From NCBI RefSeq assembly GCF_009497655.1, contig NZ_CP023317.1, positions 2,261,501 to 2,325,500 on the forward strand: a stretch of DNA of 64,000 nucleotides. The letters are read 5' to 3'. Source of the stretch: Priestia megaterium. Lineage in GTDB: Bacteria; Bacillota; Bacilli; Bacillales; Bacillaceae_H. The notes beneath the pieces are model-generated. The model saw nothing but the letters and a program-made list of their open reading frames with translations, ran no database searches and was not told the origin of the DNA. Positions 61,549 to 64,000 of the stretch are shown here, in pieces. How positions within the stretch are numbered: position 1 is the stretch's first letter; each line of letters starts with the position of its first letter. The position numbers were made by a program, and so were the translations under genes.

Positions 61549-63030
61549 ATGGAAGCAGTCGATATAAATCGTAATGAAGAAGAAAAAAAACAGGACGATA
61601 AGCATGTAAAACGCCATTTAAAAGCTCGTCATATGACCATGATTGCCATTGGAGGTTCAATAGGAACTGGCTTATTTCTAGCCACGGGATCTTCCATCCA
61701 AACTGCTGGACCGGGAGGAGCGCTGATTGCTTACGGGGCTATTGGAATTATGGTTTATTTTCTCATGACTAGCCTTGGAGAAATGGCCACGTTTATGCCG
61801 GTATCAGGTTCTTTTTCAACATACGCCAGTCACTATGTAGACCCAGCTCTCGGGTTTGCGCTCGGCTGGAACTACTGGTTTAACTGGGCTGTTACGCTCG
61901 CTGTAGAAATAGCTGCTTCTGCTATTATCATGAAGTTTTGGTTCCCTGATGTGCCAAGTATTATCTGGAGCGCTTTGTTTTTAGGCTTAATTTTTTTACT
62001 TAATTTCCTATCTGTAAAAAGCTATGGAGAATCTGAATATTGGTTTGCTCTCGTAAAAGTAGTAACCATCATTGTATTTATCGGAGTGGGCCTTCTGACG
62101 ATCTTTGGCATCTTCGGCGGTGAATATATCGGCTTTAAAAACTTTACATTAGAAGAAGCGCCGGTCAACGGCGGATTTCTGTCCGTACTAAGCATTTTCT
62201 TTATCGCGGGATTTTCTTTTCAAGGTACAGAGCTAGTCGGTATTGCGGCAGGGGAAAGTGAAAACCCTCAAAAAAATATACCAAAAGCCATTCGCCAAGT
62301 CTTTTGGCGCATCCTTCTATTTTATATTGCAGCCATTGCTGTAATCGGGCTTATCATTCCTTACACCAGTCCATCTCTTCTAGGAGGAGATGTGGATAAC
62401 ATTGCGGTTAGTCCATTTACGCTTGTTTTTGAAAAAGCAGGAATTGCTGCAGCTGCTTCGGTGATGAATGCTGTTATTCTTACATCCGTTTTATCAGCCG
62501 GAACATCTGGTTTATATGCTTCTACGCGAATGTTATGGTCAATGGCCAATGAAGGGCAAGCGCCTAAAGCGCTTCGGAAAATTAATCGTCGAGGAATTCC
62601 AGTAAATGCGCTTGTTTTAACCACTATTATTGGCGGTCTTGCCTTTTTAACATCAGTTTTTGGTGATCAAATGTATATGTGGCTTTTAAACGCTTCAGGT
62701 ATGAGCGGATTTATTGCGTGGATTGGTATTGCCGTCAGCCACTATCGTTTCCGAAAAGCATATGTTGCTTCAGGACAAGATCTAAATGATCTAGCCTATA
62801 AAGCAAAATGGTTCCCTCTAGGTCCTGTTCTTGCATTTGGAATGTGCCTCATTGTTATTTTAGGACAAAACTATCAAGCGGTACTTTCCGACAAAATTGA
62901 TTGGTACGGCTTGACGGTCTCATACATTGGCCTGCCTCTCTTTTTAGCGACGTGGTGGGGATATAAAATAGCAAAGAAAACCAAGGTTGTACCTTTACAT
63001 GAGTGCATTCAAAAAGAGGATAAGAAATAA
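61549..63030 (+). CDS. lysP: Amino acid permease, LysP-like (APC family)
   Basis: 493 residues with 12 predicted membrane helices. N-terminal signature KRHLKARHMTMIAIGGSIGTGLF (HMTMIAIGG...GTGLF near 25-40) is the amino-acid-transporter hallmark; GSFSTYASHYVDPALGFALGWNYW near 88-110 and FSFQGTELVGIAAGESENP near 220-238 are shared with LysP/AAP. ATG 61549 follows GAAGGTGGG. Lysine import is inferred from location behind the kam cluster and similarity; GabP-type 4-aminobutyrate transport is an alternative that would also fit the pathway. Confidence 0.83.
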   Translation: MEAVDINRNEEEKKQDDKHVKRHLKARHMTMIAIGGSIGTGLFLATGSSIQTAGPGGALIAYGAIGIMVYFLMTSLGEMATFMPVSGSFSTYASHYVDPALGFALGWNYWFNWAVTLAVEIAASAIIMKFWFPDVPSIIWSALFLGLIFLLNFLSVKSYGESEYWFALVKVVTIIVFIGVGLLTIFGIFGGEYIGFKNFTLEEAPVNGGFLSVLSIFFIAGFSFQGTELVGIAAGESENPQKNIPKAIRQVFWRILLFYIAAIAVIGLIIPYTSPSLLGGDVDNIAVSPFTLVFEKAGIAAAASVMNAVILTSVLSAGTSGLYASTRMLWSMANEGQAPKALRKINRRGIPVNALVLTTIIGGLAFLTSVFGDQMYMWLLNASGMSGFIAWIGIAVSHYRFRKAYVASGQDLNDLAYKAKWFPLGPVLAFGMCLIVILGQNYQAVLSDKIDWYGLTVSYIGLPLFLATWWGYKIAKKTKVVPLHECIQKEDKK

Positions 63031-63058
63031 AAAAGCCATAGTGGCTAACGACAAAGAA

Positions 63059-63096
63059 AAAAGGTGAACCCCGGACAGTGGGGTTCACCTTTTCAT
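63059..63096 (+). terminator. Intrinsic terminator after the permease
   Basis: AAAAGGTGAACCCC / GGGGTTCACCTTTT with a 7-nt loop. Confidence 0.9.
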
Positions 63097-63269
63097 TTAT
63101 AAAAATCGATTATTTTACACTCTGTTATACAAATATCATATCATAAAAAGTGATTTTTTTCCAGTCTGGTTTTTATTTTGTTTATTGATAAAATTCAAGA
63201 ATACCACTGCATGCTAAGCAATTGTGGAGGTTGGAAATCTTTGTACTTTAATAAGAAAAGGGGTTCGTA

Positions 63270-64000
63270 ATGAGAATTTCTGCAGGTGTTGAGATGCTAC
63301 AGTTGACTGCCAGAGCTTTTGACCAAGATATAATATTAAATCCTACGTTAGTTTGGAATAACGATGAAGCTATTCTAATTGATACAGGAATGCCTGGGCA
63401 AACCGATCAACTGAAAGAGATCTTGGGTGAATTGAATATATCTATTGAACAGCTAAAAGTAATTCTTCTAACGCATCAAGATCTAGATCATATAGGGTGT
63501 GCGACTGATATACGAAAAAAATCAAATGAAAATATCATCGTATATGCTCATGAATTTGATAAGCCGTATATTGAAGGGAAACTTCCGCTTATTAAAACGA
63601 ATGCTAGTCAAATGAGTAAAGAAGAACTATCAGCTATACCTGATGAAATAAAATATTTATATAAAACCCCTCCAAAAGTTGACGTGGATATAGTATTAAA
63701 AGGAAGTCAACTGCTTCCATACTGCGGAGGCATTGAAGTTATTTTTACTCCCGGACATACGCCTGGGCACGTTAGTTTTTATTTAAGAAAATCAAAAACG
63801 CTGGTTGCCGGAGATGCTCTAGTATTGGCAAATGGACAGCTAATGGAACCTGTTAAACAAACGACCTTAAATATGGACCAAGCAGTTCAATCACTTGAAA
63901 AGTTTTTAAACTATGAGATCGAGCATGTTATTTGTTATCACGGAGGCTATTTTCAAGGCTGTCCGAAAGAAGCGATTTTAAGGATAAAAGAACACGTTGC
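63270..64000 (+). CDS. MBL-fold metallohydrolase (3' end outside window)
   Basis: The frame from ATG 63270 (AAAAGGGG upstream) stays open to the window end, about 243 residues seen. Metallo-beta-lactamase-fold motifs: LIDTGMPG near 36-43, the metal box THQDLDHIG near 72-80 (HxDxDH variant of HxHxDH), FTPGHTPGHVSF near 160-171, VAGDAL near 182 and CYHGGYF near 222. Such proteins hydrolyse thioesters, lactones or phosphodiesters with two metal ions. The Q-D in place of H at the second box position is a slight variation found in part of the family. Separate from the kam cluster by a terminator. Confidence 0.85.
   Translation, partial: MRISAGVEMLQLTARAFDQDIILNPTLVWNNDEAILIDTGMPGQTDQLKEILGELNISIEQLKVILLTHQDLDHIGCATDIRKKSNENIIVYAHEFDKPYIEGKLPLIKTNASQMSKEELSAIPDEIKYLYKTPPKVDVDIVLKGSQLLPYCGGIEVIFTPGHTPGHVSFYLRKSKTLVAGDALVLANGQLMEPVKQTTLNMDQAVQSLEKFLNYEIEHVICYHGGYFQGCPKEAILRIKEHV

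Overview
The window looks like chromosomal DNA of a low-GC, endospore-forming Bacillaceae, most probably the Priestia (Bacillus) megaterium group. Reasons visible in the sequence: strong AAAGGAGG-type ribosome binding sites, many intrinsic terminators, several small spore genes (an SspL-type acid-soluble protein, a YjcZ-family peptide, a GerPA/PF-like protein), an immune-inhibitor-A metalloprotease, and a 562-codon prepro-thermolysin-like protease of the NprM size. The species assignment is inference from gene content and not a database match.

Layout. 1-1639: end of a DUF3311 gene and its coupled Na+/solute symporter. 1866-9388: mostly single genes (Fur-regulated-basic-protein-like peptide, DEDDh exonuclease, secreted M6 protease with an apparent sigma-54 promoter far upstream, fumarase, GH25 lysozyme). 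9524-14511: a PAS sensor kinase, a structured intergenic repeat, a YjcZ peptide and the neutral protease. 14819-28440: housekeeping and accessory singletons, a hydroxybutyrate permease/dehydrogenase pair, a second copy of the structured repeat, a LysR regulator and small spore-type genes. 28579-31560: a lysine-riboswitch-controlled lysA followed by a dicarboxylate/amino-acid symporter, probably one transcription unit. 31608-36201: assorted genes including a second orphan PAS kinase.

36272-48970 is a large acyl-CoA catabolic island: ACAD11-type acyl-CoA dehydrogenase, SDR, acyl-CoA ligase, TetR regulator, then a tight operon of hydroxyacyl-CoA dehydrogenase, enoyl-CoA hydratase, thioesterase, APH-type kinase, ComB-type phosphatase, second acyl-CoA dehydrogenase, SDR, second enoyl-CoA hydratase and quinone oxidoreductase. 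The kinase plus ACAD11-type dehydrogenase resembles the split version of ACAD10/11 and the Lva levulinate system, which handle 4-hydroxyacyl-CoAs through phosphorylation. The ComB-like phosphatase translationally coupled to the kinase has no obvious role in those known systems and is the oddest gene here.

49034-63030 is a lysine 2,3-aminomutase (kam) island: sigma-54 promoter with an upstream inverted repeat, pdxS paralogue, ferredoxin, DUF3870 protein, CoA-transferase A/B, thiolase, two class III aminotransferases, aldehyde dehydrogenase, M81 metallohydrolase, GNAT acetyltransferase, KamA, YokU and a LysP-like permease. Together they can be read as a complete route from lysine via beta-lysine, acetylation, transamination, CoA activation and thiolysis to 4-aminobutyrate and succinate, with PdxS and ferredoxin supplying cofactors of the PLP/radical-SAM mutase. 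The window ends inside an MBL-fold hydrolase gene.
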